In this document: positions 16,373 through 24,449 of the stretch, piece by piece
Layout of the letters: each line of letters opens with the position of its first letter
Numbering within the stretch: position 1 is the stretch's first letter
DNA from: Ruminococcus sp.
GTDB lineage: Bacteria; Bacillota; Clostridia; Oscillospirales; Ruminococcaceae
NCBI GenBank assembly: GCA_017529875.1
Contig: JAFXNC010000057.1
Location: forward strand, 49,528-113,527
Reading direction: 5' to 3'
Length of the DNA stretch: 64,000 nucleotides
Made by a program: the position numbers and the translations under genes
Notes under the pieces: generated by a model
Database searches by the model: none
Seen by the model: only the letters and a program-made list of their open reading frames with translations
Told to the model about the DNA's origin: nothing

Positions 16373-17722
16373 ATGAGGATCACAAACAACATCAGGGAAA
16401 AGAGCATCTCCCTCAAAGCCGCCCATACCCTGATGATCGTCGTTACAGTCATAATCGCCGTGCTGCTTGTGCTGGGGACGGTGCTTACCTCCTTCTCGTA
16501 CCGGGAGCTTTCCGAGGCGGCTGACGACTTTATAGAGCTTCAAAAAAACGCCAATCAGCTCATGGAGGCCTCCGACTACCTTACCGAGCAGGTGCAGAAC
16601 TACACCGTGACCTGCCAGCGCAGCGACCTGGACAACTATTTCACCGAGGCCGAGGTGGATAACCGCCGGGAGAAAGCCCTTGAAAAGGTCGCCGCCATAA
16701 GCGGGGAGTCCGAGGCATATCAGCAGCTGAAAATGGCTATGGATACCTCGGTGGAGCTGATGCAGACCGAGTATTACGCCATACGCCTCGTCCTCGAGGC
16801 CACCGGGGACACCGATTACCCCGAGGCTGTGGCGGCAGTCACCCTCACCCCGGAGGATGCAGCCCTCACCCCGGAGCAAAAGCTCTCCGCTGCCCGGGAA
16901 ACGGTCTTCGGCGCCGAGTATGACAGGATGAAGGGCACCATCCGCCTTGACATGAAAAACTGCCTCGACCGCCTCGAGGCTCAGGTGCGCATCGAGCAGC
17001 TGGATTCCGACAGGAAGGTCTCCCGGCACGCTATGTGGCTCATGGTGCTCATAGGCTTCGAGACCGCCGCCGTCATCGCGGTGCTGTGGATGACCTCACG
17101 GCTGGGCATCTCCCCCATACTCCGGGGAGTGCGCAGCATCAAGGCCGACAGCCCTCTGGAGGTAAGCGGCTCCAAGGAGTTCCGCTACCTTGCCGAGGCC
17201 TACAACAAGATGTACGACGCCTTCAAGAAGGACATCGCCAACCTCAACTACGACGCCTCCCACGACAAGCTCACGGGTATCTACAACCGCACCGGCTATG
17301 AGTTCGTCCGCAATAACATCGACATCAGCACCACCGCGCTGCTGCTCATCGACGCGGATAATTTCAAGACTATCAACGACACCCACGGTCACACCGTAGG
17401 CGACTGCGTCCTCAAAAAGATCGCCAACACCCTTAACCGCGCCTTCCGCTCCGACGATTTCGTCTGCCGTATCGGCGGCGACGAGTTCGCAGTCTTCATG
17501 ATGCACGCCACCCCCGAGCTCCAGGATCTTATAGACAACAAGGTCTCCATGATTAACCGCCAGCTCTCCGACCCTACGAAAGATTCTTTCCCGCCCATTT
17601 CGATCAGCGTGGGCGTGGCCTTCGGCGCCAAGGAGACCGACATCTCGGTCATGACCAAGCACGCCGACGAGGCGCTCTATGTGGCAAAAGAGCGCGGCCG
17701 CTGCGGATGCAGCTTTTACTGA
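16373..17722 (+). CDS. Membrane-bound diguanylate cyclase (GGDEF)
   Basis: A 449-residue protein predicted to make cyclic di-GMP from two GTP. The layout is an N-terminal membrane helix (about residues 20-42), an extracytoplasmic helical sensor region (about 45-215, acidic, no named domain), a second membrane helix (about 222-243), a short linker and the GGDEF domain (about 290-449). The active-site motif is RIGGDEFAVF, and the inhibitory I-site RSDD stands exactly five residues before GGDEF, so product feedback is expected. LIDADNFKTINDTHGHTVGD is the conserved nucleotide-binding segment. It stands alone with its own promoter and leader hairpin. No PilZ or EAL partner is seen in the window. 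Confidence 0.93.
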   Translation: MRITNNIREKSISLKAAHTLMIVVTVIIAVLLVLGTVLTSFSYRELSEAADDFIELQKNANQLMEASDYLTEQVQNYTVTCQRSDLDNYFTEAEVDNRREKALEKVAAISGESEAYQQLKMAMDTSVELMQTEYYAIRLVLEATGDTDYPEAVAAVTLTPEDAALTPEQKLSAARETVFGAEYDRMKGTIRLDMKNCLDRLEAQVRIEQLDSDRKVSRHAMWLMVLIGFETAAVIAVLWMTSRLGISPILRGVRSIKADSPLEVSGSKEFRYLAEAYNKMYDAFKKDIANLNYDASHDKLTGIYNRTGYEFVRNNIDISTTALLLIDADNFKTINDTHGHTVGDCVLKKIANTLNRAFRSDDFVCRIGGDEFAVFMMHATPELQDLIDNKVSMINRQLSDPTKDSFPPISISVGVAFGAKETDISVMTKHADEALYVAKERGRCGCSFY

Positions 17723-17734
17723 GACACAAAAAAT

Positions 17735-17759
17735 CGCCTCGCTGGTTTTCAGCGAGGCG
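17735..17759. terminator. Terminator between cyclase and aminotransferase genes
   Basis: Stem CGCCTCGCTG (17735-17744), loop GTTTT, CAGCGAGGCG (17750-17759). On the minus strand it is followed by ATTTTTTGTG, a good T-run for the aminotransferase transcript; on the plus strand TAGCTTTTATTT follows, so it may serve both genes. Confidence 0.8.
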
Positions 17760-17777
17760 TAGCTTTTATTTGAGGTC

Positions 17778-19061
17778 TTATTCTGCCAGCAGCTTTTCGG
17801 CGCTTGCCAGCTTCACTGCACAGACGAACACCTTCATGGCCTGCTCCAGCTCGGATACCGGCGGGAGGGTGGGTGCTATGCGGATGTTGGAGTCGTGGGG
17901 GTCCTTTTTGTAGGGATATGTGGCGCCAGCGCCTGTCATAACGACGCCGGCCTCCTTGCAGAGGGAAACTACCCGCTTGGCGCAGCCGTCCAGGGTGTTG
18001 AAGCTTACGAAATAACCGCCGTTGGGACGGGTGTATGTGCCGATGCCCAGGGGTTTGATCTCGCTGTCGAGAGCGTCGAGCACTGCCTTGAACTTGGGAG
18101 CGATGATAGCGCGGTGCTTTTCCATCTGAGCCATGAGTCCGTCATAGGAGCCGAAGAACTTTGCGTGACGCAGCTGGTTGATCTTGTCGTAGCCGATGGT
18201 CTGAATGGTCATCAGGGACTTGATATACTCCACGTTCTTGACAGAGGCCGCCATTACAGCCACACCGCCGCCTGCGAATGTGATCTTGGAGGTTGAGGCG
18301 AACTCATAGACCATGTCCTCGGTGCCGTTCTTCTTGCATTCTTCAAGCAGGTTGAGCAGCTTGTCGGGAGTGTCGGTCAGGTGGTGGATGCAGTAGGCGT
18401 TGTCCCAGAAGATGCGGAAGTCCTTAGCCGCAGGCTTAAGCGCCGCAAAGCGCCTTACCACCTCGTCGGAGTAGGTGATGCCGGTGGGGTTGGCGTACAT
18501 GGGTACGCACCAGATGCCCTTGATGCTGTCGTCCCCGGAGACCAGCTTTTCGATCATGTCCATGTCGGGGCCGTTCTCGTCGGTGGGAATGTTTATCATC
18601 TCAAACCCGAACTGCTCGGTGATAGCGAAGTGCCTGTCATAGCCGGGAACAGGGCAGAGCCACTTTACCTTGGGAACGTCCTTCCAGGGCTTCTGAACGC
18701 CGTCAACGCCGAAAACGTAGCAGCGCATGATCATGTCGTACATTATGTTAAGGCTGGAGTTGCCGCAGATGATGAGCTCGTCGGTGTGTACGCCCAGCAT
18801 GGGTGCAAAGAGGTTCTTCGCGTCGATGATACCGTCGAGACCGCCGTAGTTGCGGCAGTCGGTGCCGTCGGAGGCCTTGTAGTCCGCGTCGTAGCTGTTT
18901 ACGGCTGCGAGCATCTTCATAGCAAGGTCAAGCTGCTCGGACGAGGGCTTGCCTCTTGCCATGTTGAGAGAGAGCCCTAAGGCCTTGTAGCCGTCGTACT
19001 CCGCCTTGACCTCGTCTCTGAATTTTTCAAGCTGTTGTTTATTCATTTCACTGAGCTGCAT
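17778..19061 (-). CDS. Aspartate-type aminotransferase (PF12897-like, class I fold)
   Basis: A 427-residue PLP-dependent aminotransferase of the subgroup known as 1c or MocR-like aspartate aminotransferases, which lack a DNA-binding domain. Segments seen: LSLNMARGKPSSEQLDLAMKML, ICGNSSLNIMYDMIMR (cofactor phosphate region), WLCPVPGYDRHFAI, GIWCVPMYANPTGITYSDE, RIFWDNAYCIHHL (PLP-binding Asp), and FASTSKITFAGGGVA with the PLP lysine. The probable reaction interconverts aspartate/oxaloacetate and glutamate/2-oxoglutarate. TCGGAGGAA precedes the ATG at 19061. The promoter is overlapped by a perfect palindrome, so the gene is probably repressed by a dimeric regulator. Confidence 0.9.
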   Translation of the reverse strand: MQLSEMNKQQLEKFRDEVKAEYDGYKALGLSLNMARGKPSSEQLDLAMKMLAAVNSYDADYKASDGTDCRNYGGLDGIIDAKNLFAPMLGVHTDELIICGNSSLNIMYDMIMRCYVFGVDGVQKPWKDVPKVKWLCPVPGYDRHFAITEQFGFEMINIPTDENGPDMDMIEKLVSGDDSIKGIWCVPMYANPTGITYSDEVVRRFAALKPAAKDFRIFWDNAYCIHHLTDTPDKLLNLLEECKKNGTEDMVYEFASTSKITFAGGGVAVMAASVKNVEYIKSLMTIQTIGYDKINQLRHAKFFGSYDGLMAQMEKHRAIIAPKFKAVLDALDSEIKPLGIGTYTRPNGGYFVSFNTLDGCAKRVVSLCKEAGVVMTGAGATYPYKKDPHDSNIRIAPTLPPVSELEQAMKVFVCAVKLASAEKLLAE

Positions 19062-19139
19062 AACAATTCCTCCGATATGATTCTAAGCCGTCCCGAACGG
19101 TCATCAGTACCCGAACGCGCCGTTTCGGGAGCCTATACT

Positions 19140-19168
19140 ATTATATACCTGTTATCCTGATTTTGCAA
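19140..19168 (-). promoter_or_regulatory. Promoter of the aminotransferase gene
   Basis: On the minus strand TTGCAA (19168-19163), 17 bp, TATAAT (19145-19140). The -35 box is one arm of the palindrome at 19163-19190. Confidence 0.75.
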
Positions 19169-19190
19169 GTCGTTTTTATCCGACTTGCAA
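19163..19190. promoter_or_regulatory. Candidate operator palindrome
   Basis: TTGCAAGTCG (19163-19172), eight bases, CGACTTGCAA (19181-19190): ten perfect inverted base pairs covering the -35 box of the aminotransferase promoter. No T-run follows on either strand in the right place for a terminator, so a repressor or activator site is the better reading. The cognate protein is unknown. Confidence 0.6.
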
Positions 19191-19314
19191 AAAATCATTA
19201 CTTTGAACAGATTGAGTCACTCCCGCCGCCGATAAATGGACAAAATCACAAACGGACTGTCACAAAGCCCCTTGATACGTCTGCGGGAGAGCTGCGGTAA
19301 ACTGTATTACAGTA

Positions 19315-19343
19315 TTGCAATTTGGGATAATATGTGCTATAAT
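19315..19343 (+). promoter_or_regulatory. Promoter of the gene at 19364
   Basis: TTGCAA (19315-19320), a 17-bp spacer and TATAAT (19338-19343), followed by AAAGGAG and the ATG at 19364. Confidence 0.75.
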
Positions 19344-19363
19344 GCAGAAAAGGAGTTGATATC

Positions 19364-20059
19364 ATGAGTTTGCTGCACTGTCATTTCGGCGGAGAATACG
19401 ACCTGGAGCTCAGTGCCTGGGGCGAGGGCAGGCTCCGGGACGAGGAGCTCAGCACCACCGCGGCTGAGGCTTTCGCAAGGTACAGAGAGGAGTATAACGG
19501 CGACCCCTTCAGCGTCTCGCTGTTCATCGAGGACACCCTCTCCTACGGCCTGGACTACGGCTTCACCTCCATTGACCCCGCCTTCCTTGAACAGCTCGAA
19601 AACCTCCGGGAGCTTATCCTGCCGGATTCAATAACCGAGCTTGAAGTGACCCCGAAGATCCGTGAGATCTTCAAAAACAACAACACCCTTATCCGGGGCA
19701 CCTTCGATTCCTTCGCGGAGCGCTTCGCCGCAGAGCAGGGACTGCATTTCAGGCACTCCGACTTTGTTATCGCAAGATACTTCTATGAACCCGCCAGCGA
19801 GACCACCGTAATGACGCTTGTGTTCCACCGCGACGGCAGCATACAGGCCAAGCAGGACGTGTCCTCGCCGGGTTCCTCCGCGGGCAACTGCTTCGGCGGC
19901 ACCTTCTGGACCGACCTGCCCCGAGACTTCTACCGGCAGCTCACCGTGGAGCAGGTGGCTGATATGCTCCCCATGACCGGAAGGATACTCAGCATGGGCA
20001 GGCTGGCTCAGTTCATGGAAAAGGTAAAAGACCGCAAGATATTCACAGGCAAGAACTGA
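19364..20059 (+). CDS. Hypothetical protein with a leucine-rich segment
   Basis: A 231-residue cytosolic protein that I do not recognise. It begins MSLLHCHFGGEYDLEL behind AAAGGAG. The middle reads LEQLENLRELILPDSITELEV, which looks like one or two leucine-rich-repeat turns of the bacterial BspA kind; the rest is mixed alpha/beta with no catalytic motif and no signal peptide. It has its own promoter and is followed after 8 bp by the next promoter, so it is a single-gene unit. Function unknown. Confidence 0.75.
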   Translation: MSLLHCHFGGEYDLELSAWGEGRLRDEELSTTAAEAFARYREEYNGDPFSVSLFIEDTLSYGLDYGFTSIDPAFLEQLENLRELILPDSITELEVTPKIREIFKNNNTLIRGTFDSFAERFAAEQGLHFRHSDFVIARYFYEPASETTVMTLVFHRDGSIQAKQDVSSPGSSAGNCFGGTFWTDLPRDFYRQLTVEQVADMLPMTGRILSMGRLAQFMEKVKDRKIFTGKN

Positions 20060-20067
20060 CCATAGTG

Positions 20068-20096
20068 TTGACAAATGCTTTATAAGATGTTATAAT
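20068..20096 (+). promoter_or_regulatory. Promoter of the RsbW-like gene
   Basis: TTGACA (20068-20073), a 17-bp spacer and TATAAT (20091-20096): exact consensus, about 50 bp before the ATG. Confidence 0.8.
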
Positions 20097-20146
20097 GAGA
20101 ATAACAGCTATTCTATCCCGACAGGGAGCAAAACGGGGAGGTACTT

Positions 20147-20554
20147 ATGGAGAGCATAAAGGTCGAAGCCGTTGTAGATAATCTTGCCTCGGTAACAGAA
20201 TTCATCGACAGCCGTCTCGAAGCTGCCGAATGTCCTGTAAAGGCGCAGATGCAGATAGATATCTCCATTGAGGAGATCTTCGTGAATATCGCCAACTATG
20301 CCTATACCCCCGGCACAGGCGATGCCGAGGTGGGTCTCGAGCTGCTCAGCGACCCCAGGGCTGTGCGCATCGTCTTCATCGACAGCGGCGTGCCCTATGA
20401 CCCGCTGGCAAAGCCCGACCCCGACGTGACCCTCTCCGCACAGGAAAGAGCCATCGGCGGCCTGGGGATATTCATGGTCAAGAAGTACATGGACAGCATG
20501 GCCTATGAGTATACCGACGGCAAGAACATCCTCACCCTTGAAAAGCATTTCTGA
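20147..20554 (+). CDS. RsbW-like ATP-binding protein (anti-sigma/GHKL type)
   Basis: A 135-residue stand-alone HATPase domain of the RsbW/SpoIIAB group. The N-box is IEEIFVNIANYAY, the G1 box DSGVPYDP and the G2 region GGLGIFMVKKYMD. Such proteins are usually serine kinases that hold a sigma factor until an unphosphorylated STAS partner releases it, with a SpoIIE-type phosphatase resetting the partner. No STAS protein or sigma factor lies next to it. A SpoIIE-like protein occurs in this window at 46233, but 26 kb away and apparently degenerate, so a link is only speculative. GGGGAGG precedes the ATG. Confidence 0.85.
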   Translation: MESIKVEAVVDNLASVTEFIDSRLEAAECPVKAQMQIDISIEEIFVNIANYAYTPGTGDAEVGLELLSDPRAVRIVFIDSGVPYDPLAKPDPDVTLSAQERAIGGLGIFMVKKYMDSMAYEYTDGKNILTLEKHF

Positions 20555-20561
20555 CAAAGAC

Positions 20562-20592
20562 AGAGCCGGTGCGCGGAGCACCGGCTCTTTTC
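20562..20592 (+). terminator. Terminator after the RsbW-like gene
   Basis: Perfect 11-bp stem AGAGCCGGTGC (20562-20572) and GCACCGGCTCT (20578-20588), then TTTTC. It just reaches the end of the convergent ABC transporter gene. Confidence 0.85.
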
Positions 20593-21256
20593 AGTCTCTG
20601 ATTATCCTGCCGTCGCTGATCTCCACGACGCGGCTGCATTTTTCCGCTACCCGGGGGTCGTGGGTCACGATGATGACCGTCCGCCCCTGAGCGTTTTGCT
20701 GCAAAAACAGCTCCATGATCTCCGCCGAGGTCTTCGAGTCCAGGGCGCCGGTTGGCTCGTCCGCCAGGAGTATGTCCGGCTCGTTTATCAGCGCCCTTGC
20801 GATAGCCGTTCGCTGCTTCTGCCCGCCGGAAAGCTTCGACACCGCCGTCTTAGCCTTGTCTCCCAGCCCCAGCCTCTCCAAGAGGCTGAGGGCTCTTTCT
20901 TTTGCGCCCCGGCGCTTCTTCACGAAGCAGGTGGGTATCAGCACGTTTTCAAGCACCGTATAGCTTTCGATCAGCGCGAAGTCCTGCACCACGAAGCCGA
21001 TATTCTGTGCTCTGAATTCCGTCCTCCGGTTCTCGGAGAGGGCGTTGACGTCGGTGCTGCCGATGATGCATTTGCCCTGCTCGGCGCTGTCAAGGCAGCC
21101 TATCATGTTGAGCAGGGTGCTTTTCCCGGAGCCGGATGCACCCATGACCGCCGTCATCTCTCCGTCGCGGACAGTCAGGCAGATATCCCGCAGAGCGGTG
21201 AGGGAGTTGGGCTTGCCATAATTGTAGGTCTTGGTCAGGTTCTGTATCTCAATCAT
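20591..21256 (-). CDS. ABC transporter ATP-binding protein (MacB/LolD type)
   Basis: A 221-residue ATPase with Walker A GASGSGKSTL, signature SKLSGGQKQRTAIARAL, Walker B ILLADEPTGALD and the H-loop VTHDPRVAEKC. This is the class that powers FtsX-like permeases for peptide or lipid export or membrane extraction rather than classic import. Its start overlaps the end of the upstream permease gene, completing a three-gene operon. The export substrate cannot be inferred; in Firmicutes such units often deal with antimicrobial peptides, but no two-component system lies next to it here. Confidence 0.93.
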   Translation of the reverse strand: MIEIQNLTKTYNYGKPNSLTALRDICLTVRDGEMTAVMGASGSGKSTLLNMIGCLDSAEQGKCIIGSTDVNALSENRRTEFRAQNIGFVVQDFALIESYTVLENVLIPTCFVKKRRGAKERALSLLERLGLGDKAKTAVSKLSGGQKQRTAIARALINEPDILLADEPTGALDSKTSAEIMELFLQQNAQGRTVIIVTHDPRVAEKCSRVVEISDGRIIRD

Positions 21257-22424
21257 TTTTGATCCTCCTTACAGCCTCGGCGGGGGAAGTCCTGCGCAGC
21301 AGCACCGCCGGCATCACCATGGACGAGCAGACCGTCAGCGCCGCCAACCCCGCAGCCGCGTAAATGTTCTTCCGGTCAAAGACCATTCCCAGCTTCGCCG
21401 CTATGCTGCCGGTCTGCAGCAGTATCATGGCTGCGCCGCTGATGATCGCCGCCGCCGTCAGCAGCAGCAGTATCCTGCACAGGCTTATGAGCATTATCCT
21501 GCGCCACTTCATGCCGCAGAGATACAGCACCGCGCTGCGCTTCATCTCCCTTAGCGTCTGTATGGCTATGGCTCCCGCCGTCCCGATGATGACTACGATC
21601 ACCGAGATCACCGCCAGCGGAGCGTAGCGCTTGACGTCGTCATTGAGCTGCTTATCGGTGCGCCTTAGAATATCTTTTAAGGGTACCGCACATCCCATGC
21701 TTTCGATGAATCCGGCAAGGGGCTCGTATTCGCTGTCATCGAGAGGCTCCGGGAACCATGCTATGAATACTGCCCCCGGGGATAGATAATCCTCCGGGAT
21801 GCCGAGAGCCTCGGCGGTGCGCTCCGAGATGATGAGATAGTTGTCCCGCTCGGTATCTGAGGATATGCTCTGATAGAGCATGGAGATATCGCCGTCTGCC
21901 CGGTAGCTGCGGAAGATAGGGTAGTAGGTGGGGTCGGTGAGCAGGTGGGAGACCTTGAGCCCGCTTATCCTTTTGCCGTCCCCCAGGTCGAGGTCAAGGC
22001 TGTCCCCCGCATCGAAATCGCCCCGCGGCGCAAAGCCGTACACCCGTCCCGCATCCCCTTCTGACGATGTGTGTGCAGAGGGCAGCATGAGCCCCTCAAA
22101 GAGCATTTCCGGCAGCACTGCGATCTTGTAGTAGCGTCCGCTGCTGTCGTGGGCAAAGGCCTGATGTATTATCAGCAGCTCCGGCTTTACGGAGCAGTCC
22201 TTGAAGTAGGTCTCCGCTGTACCCTCCGGGTCGCCGAAGGCAGCGATGTACCAGCCCTGCTTTGTGAGTATGTCCTTGTAGGGCTCGTGGAGTATAGAGC
22301 GGCTGTTCACCGAGCCTATCACTACGCTCACCACAAGGAACACCGCCGTCAGCTGCACCAGCAGTATCAGGCTTGTGCGTTTTCTCTCAGCCAGGGAGAG
22401 CAGCGCAAGTTTCAGATACTTCAT
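21249..22424 (-). CDS. FtsX-like ABC transporter permease
   Basis: A 391-residue permease with one N-terminal membrane helix (about 18-40), a large extracytoplasmic domain (about 45-255) and three C-terminal helices (about 270-385). The cytoplasmic stretch AIQTLREMKRSAVLYLCGMKWRRIMLISL is the typical coupling region of FtsX/MacB permeases. It overlaps the genes on both sides by a few bases, so the operon is tightly coupled. Confidence 0.88.
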   Translation of the reverse strand: MKYLKLALLSLAERKRTSLILLVQLTAVFLVVSVVIGSVNSRSILHEPYKDILTKQGWYIAAFGDPEGTAETYFKDCSVKPELLIIHQAFAHDSSGRYYKIAVLPEMLFEGLMLPSAHTSSEGDAGRVYGFAPRGDFDAGDSLDLDLGDGKRISGLKVSHLLTDPTYYPIFRSYRADGDISMLYQSISSDTERDNYLIISERTAEALGIPEDYLSPGAVFIAWFPEPLDDSEYEPLAGFIESMGCAVPLKDILRRTDKQLNDDVKRYAPLAVISVIVVIIGTAGAIAIQTLREMKRSAVLYLCGMKWRRIMLISLCRILLLLTAAAIISGAAMILLQTGSIAAKLGMVFDRKNIYAAAGLAALTVCSSMVMPAVLLRRTSPAEAVRRIKND

Positions 22425-23527
22425 CGCGCCGCCTCCTTTCGCATGGCGTCCACCGTCTCACCCACGAAGCCTGTCACAGAAATTGTCAGTATGACCAGAG
22501 AGAGCAGGCAGTAGGCCGCAGCTATGATGAGATAGCTCCCCACCGAGTACACCTGGGGGAAGGCCTTGAAGGAGCTTTCCAGCCCGGGTATCACCGCCAG
22601 CGCCGCGATGAGCGTCCCCGCCGCCGTGCATACCGCCGTCACCAGCATGGCCTCACCCAGAAATATAGCAGAGCAGCGACGGTCCTTGCACCCGCAGAGC
22701 TTAACCACCGCCAGCCAGCTGCGGCGCTTCTCGAAGATGTACATATACACCGTGATGCAGTTGAACACCACTATCAGCGCGATCGCCGCGCATATCCCCA
22801 GAGAGGTCAGGTTGAACTGCTGTATCAGCAGGTCGGGGATATCCGGCTCCACGATGAGCAGATCACTGCCGAACAGCTCACGGACTAAGTCGTTGAGCTC
22901 CTCAATCCGGCTCCTGAGTGGGATGTCTGCGAAATCAAGATACAGCGCCTGCACCTGTATCCCGTCGGGCGCTGAGGGGAAAAAGAACCCGATATCGCAC
23001 CACATATTGTCGCCGGGGGAGACCTTGTACGCCTTGTAATCTCTGCCGCAGACCGTCACCGTGTCCCCCGCAGATACCTTGAACCTCCCGCTGCTGACGT
23101 GAACGAGTCTTTCACCCGAGCTGTACCGGGAGTAGTCTACGCCGGGGGCGTCTAAGAGCTTTGAAAACCTCTCCTCATCGGGGAACCAGTTCATCGACAC
23201 CGAGTACCTGACGTCGCCGTCAAAGAGCCGCCCAGAGCAGAAGGCGTCATCCAGCTCGGAGCCGAACTCCCGGGTCATCCGCTGCATCCCCTGCATGAAG
23301 GCGGCGGAGTCCTCGAAATAGCCCTGCCTGTCCTCCGACATATAGATAATATACTGGCGGCTCATGTAGGTCTCCTGCTCCTGCTCCGTGAAGACGTTGC
23401 GCACTATCCCGTAGGACAGCACCACCGCTGCCGCCCCGAAGATCTCCAGTAGCACCACCACCGCAAAGGCCGCCGGCGACCCGGTGATGAACCCCCGGAG
23501 GTTTCTGAGTATCAGTTTGAATGTCAT
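22421..23527 (-). CDS. FtsX-like ABC transporter permease
   Basis: A 368-residue permease with the same plan as its partner: an N-terminal helix (about 15-40), an extracytoplasmic domain (about 45-235) and three C-terminal helices, with IFEKRRSWLAVVKLCGCKDRRCSAIFLGEA as the coupling region. The start MTFKLILRNLRGFITGSP at 23527 follows AGGAG. It is the first gene of the operon and forms the likely heterodimeric channel with the gene at 21249. Confidence 0.88.
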   Translation of the reverse strand: MTFKLILRNLRGFITGSPAAFAVVVLLEIFGAAAVVLSYGIVRNVFTEQEQETYMSRQYIIYMSEDRQGYFEDSAAFMQGMQRMTREFGSELDDAFCSGRLFDGDVRYSVSMNWFPDEERFSKLLDAPGVDYSRYSSGERLVHVSSGRFKVSAGDTVTVCGRDYKAYKVSPGDNMWCDIGFFFPSAPDGIQVQALYLDFADIPLRSRIEELNDLVRELFGSDLLIVEPDIPDLLIQQFNLTSLGICAAIALIVVFNCITVYMYIFEKRRSWLAVVKLCGCKDRRCSAIFLGEAMLVTAVCTAAGTLIAALAVIPGLESSFKAFPQVYSVGSYLIIAAAYCLLSLVILTISVTGFVGETVDAMRKEAAR

Positions 23528-23579
23528 AGTATCACACTCCTGTCCGGAATGATGTTTATGTACTTATATACAACTGCAA

Positions 23580-23608
23580 ATGTTAATTTTCCTTGCGGAT
23601 AATGTAAA
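23580..23608 (-). promoter_or_regulatory. Possible promoter of the ABC operon
   Basis: On the minus strand TTTACA (23608-23603), 17 bp, TAACAT (23585-23580). The -10 box is weak; this is the best match I found upstream of 23527. Confidence 0.35.
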
Positions 23609-23759
23609 TAATCGGAAAACAGAGTAGCCGCTGCCGCCGGATTTGTGTACTTATTCGTACAGTAAAGCTTTACATGAGTTGATACCCCGCGCAGTTAGGC
23701 GCTTTGACGGTTACGGCTGTAATTTTACGAGAAAAACTGTAAAAAACTTCCGCTGGCTA

Positions 23760-23788
23760 TTGCGTTTTTTATCTATTTATGATATAAT
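23760..23788 (+). promoter_or_regulatory. Likely promoter of the CIS locus
   Basis: TTGCGT (23760-23765), a 17-bp spacer and TATAAT (23783-23788). The -10 box is perfect and the -35 box moderate, leaving room for an activator such as the SARP-type protein encoded at 54267. Confidence 0.55.
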
Positions 23789-23892
23789 TGAAAATAATTT
23801 GTGCTATTATGTTTATAAAATGTTTAATAATCAAACCGTTTCCCGGGGCATTGTTCGTCATATGCGCCGGGAGCATTAAGGAGTGAGCAGAA

Positions 23893-24261
23893 ATGTTCGA
23901 GACCGAATTCAGATTCACACTGCCCAAGGGCTATCTTGACCGCAACGGCATACTGCACCGGGAGGGCGTTATGCGCCTTGCCAACGCCGGTGACGAGATA
24001 ATCCCCCTTAAAGACCCCCGGGTACAGCAGAACCCCGGCTACCTCACTATTATAATACTGTCGAGGGTCATCAAGAGCCTGGGCACCCTCCCCGCCGTGG
24101 ACACCCGGATAATCGAGGGGCTGTTCACCATAGACCTTGCCTATTTGCAGGATATGTATTCAAGGATCAACACAATGGATATCCCGGTGTACAAGTCGGT
24201 CTGCCCCCACTGCGGACAGAAACTCGAGATACCCGTAAATTTTCTCGAAGCCGGAGTATAG
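23893..24261 (+). CDS. CIS tail-assembly protein, zero-frame product
   Basis: A 122-residue protein of the kind annotated as phage tail assembly protein in injection-system loci: a short beta N-terminus (FETEFRFTLPKGYLD), a basic and proline segment with the ILSRVIKSLGTL helix, and a C-terminal CPHCGQKL half zinc-finger. In phages, proteins at this place are tail chaperones that coat the tape-measure protein during tube assembly. The last codons contain a canonical -1 slippery heptamer with a downstream hairpin (see the frameshift feature), so a second, longer product fused to the next frame is likely. It starts the locus behind AAGGAGTGAGCAGA. Confidence 0.75.
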   Translation: MFETEFRFTLPKGYLDRNGILHREGVMRLANAGDEIIPLKDPRVQQNPGYLTIIILSRVIKSLGTLPAVDTRIIEGLFTIDLAYLQDMYSRINTMDIPVYKSVCPHCGQKLEIPVNFLEAGV

Positions 24262-24275
24262 CAGTGTATCCGGCT
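24237..24275 (+). other. Candidate -1 programmed ribosomal frameshift signal
   Basis: Slippery heptamer A_AAT_TTT at 24237-24243 lies in the correct register of the upstream gene. A 5-nt spacer (24244-24248) is followed by a stem-loop: AGCCGGA (24249-24255) pairs with TCCGGCT (24269-24275), one bulged G, then TATA with TGTA, loop GCAG. The zero-frame stop TAG (24259-24261) is inside the hairpin. After a -1 shift the frame reads on without a stop into the 57-codon frame that ends at 24437, giving a fusion. This is the G/GT tail-chaperone arrangement of long-tailed phages. The signal is seen directly; its use is inference. Confidence 0.65.
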
Positions 24276-24437
24276 GACAGGATATATGAGGAGATGGCCT
24301 TTATCGGCTACTATATGCACTGGCCTCACGACGAGATCGCTGCACTCAGTCACAGGGAGCGCCAGCGCTGGTGCAGGGAGATCTCCAAGATCAACAGCAA
24401 GCTCAACGACGAGCCTGAGAACGCTTTCAAGATTTAG
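24264..24437 (+). CDS. Small conserved CIS protein (DUF6760-like), likely frameshift partner
   Basis: A 57-codon frame reading VYPADRIYEEMAFIGYYMHW, then PHDEIAALSHRERQRWCREI. I recognise this as the small protein with the pattern Y-P-x-D-x-x-Y-E-E, then H-W and L-x-H-x-E-R-x-R-W found in many extracellular injection-system loci (DUF6760). If translated alone it would begin at GTG 24264, with only a weak GGAG before it and the start buried in a hairpin. Expression as the -1 extension of the preceding gene is therefore more likely. The end (KINSKLNDEPENAFKI) precedes the next gene by 12 bp. Confidence 0.75.
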   Translation: MYPADRIYEEMAFIGYYMHWPHDEIAALSHRERQRWCREISKINSKLNDEPENAFKI

Positions 24438-24449
24438 AGGTGAACAGCT

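Larger units (their letters stand above)
19062..19363. other. Intergenic stretch with divergent promoters
   Basis: This 302-bp gap holds the leftward aminotransferase promoter with its palindrome (19140-19190) and the rightward promoter of the next gene (19315-19343). I see no small gene in the remaining bases, 19191-19314. Confidence 0.6.
23528..23892. other. Intergenic stretch before the injection-system locus
   Basis: This 365-bp AT-rich gap separates the leftward ABC operon from the rightward CIS locus. It holds a weak leftward promoter (23580-23608), a 12-bp palindrome GTAAAGCTTTAC (23662-23673), and a rightward promoter (23760-23788) about 105 bp before the first CIS gene. A short open frame at 23643-23879 has no ribosome site and odd composition; I do not regard it as a gene. 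Confidence 0.6.

Noticed and set aside
23643..23879. A 78-codon plus frame before the CIS locus
   Set aside because: No ribosome site, unusual composition, and it covers the promoter at 23760-23788.
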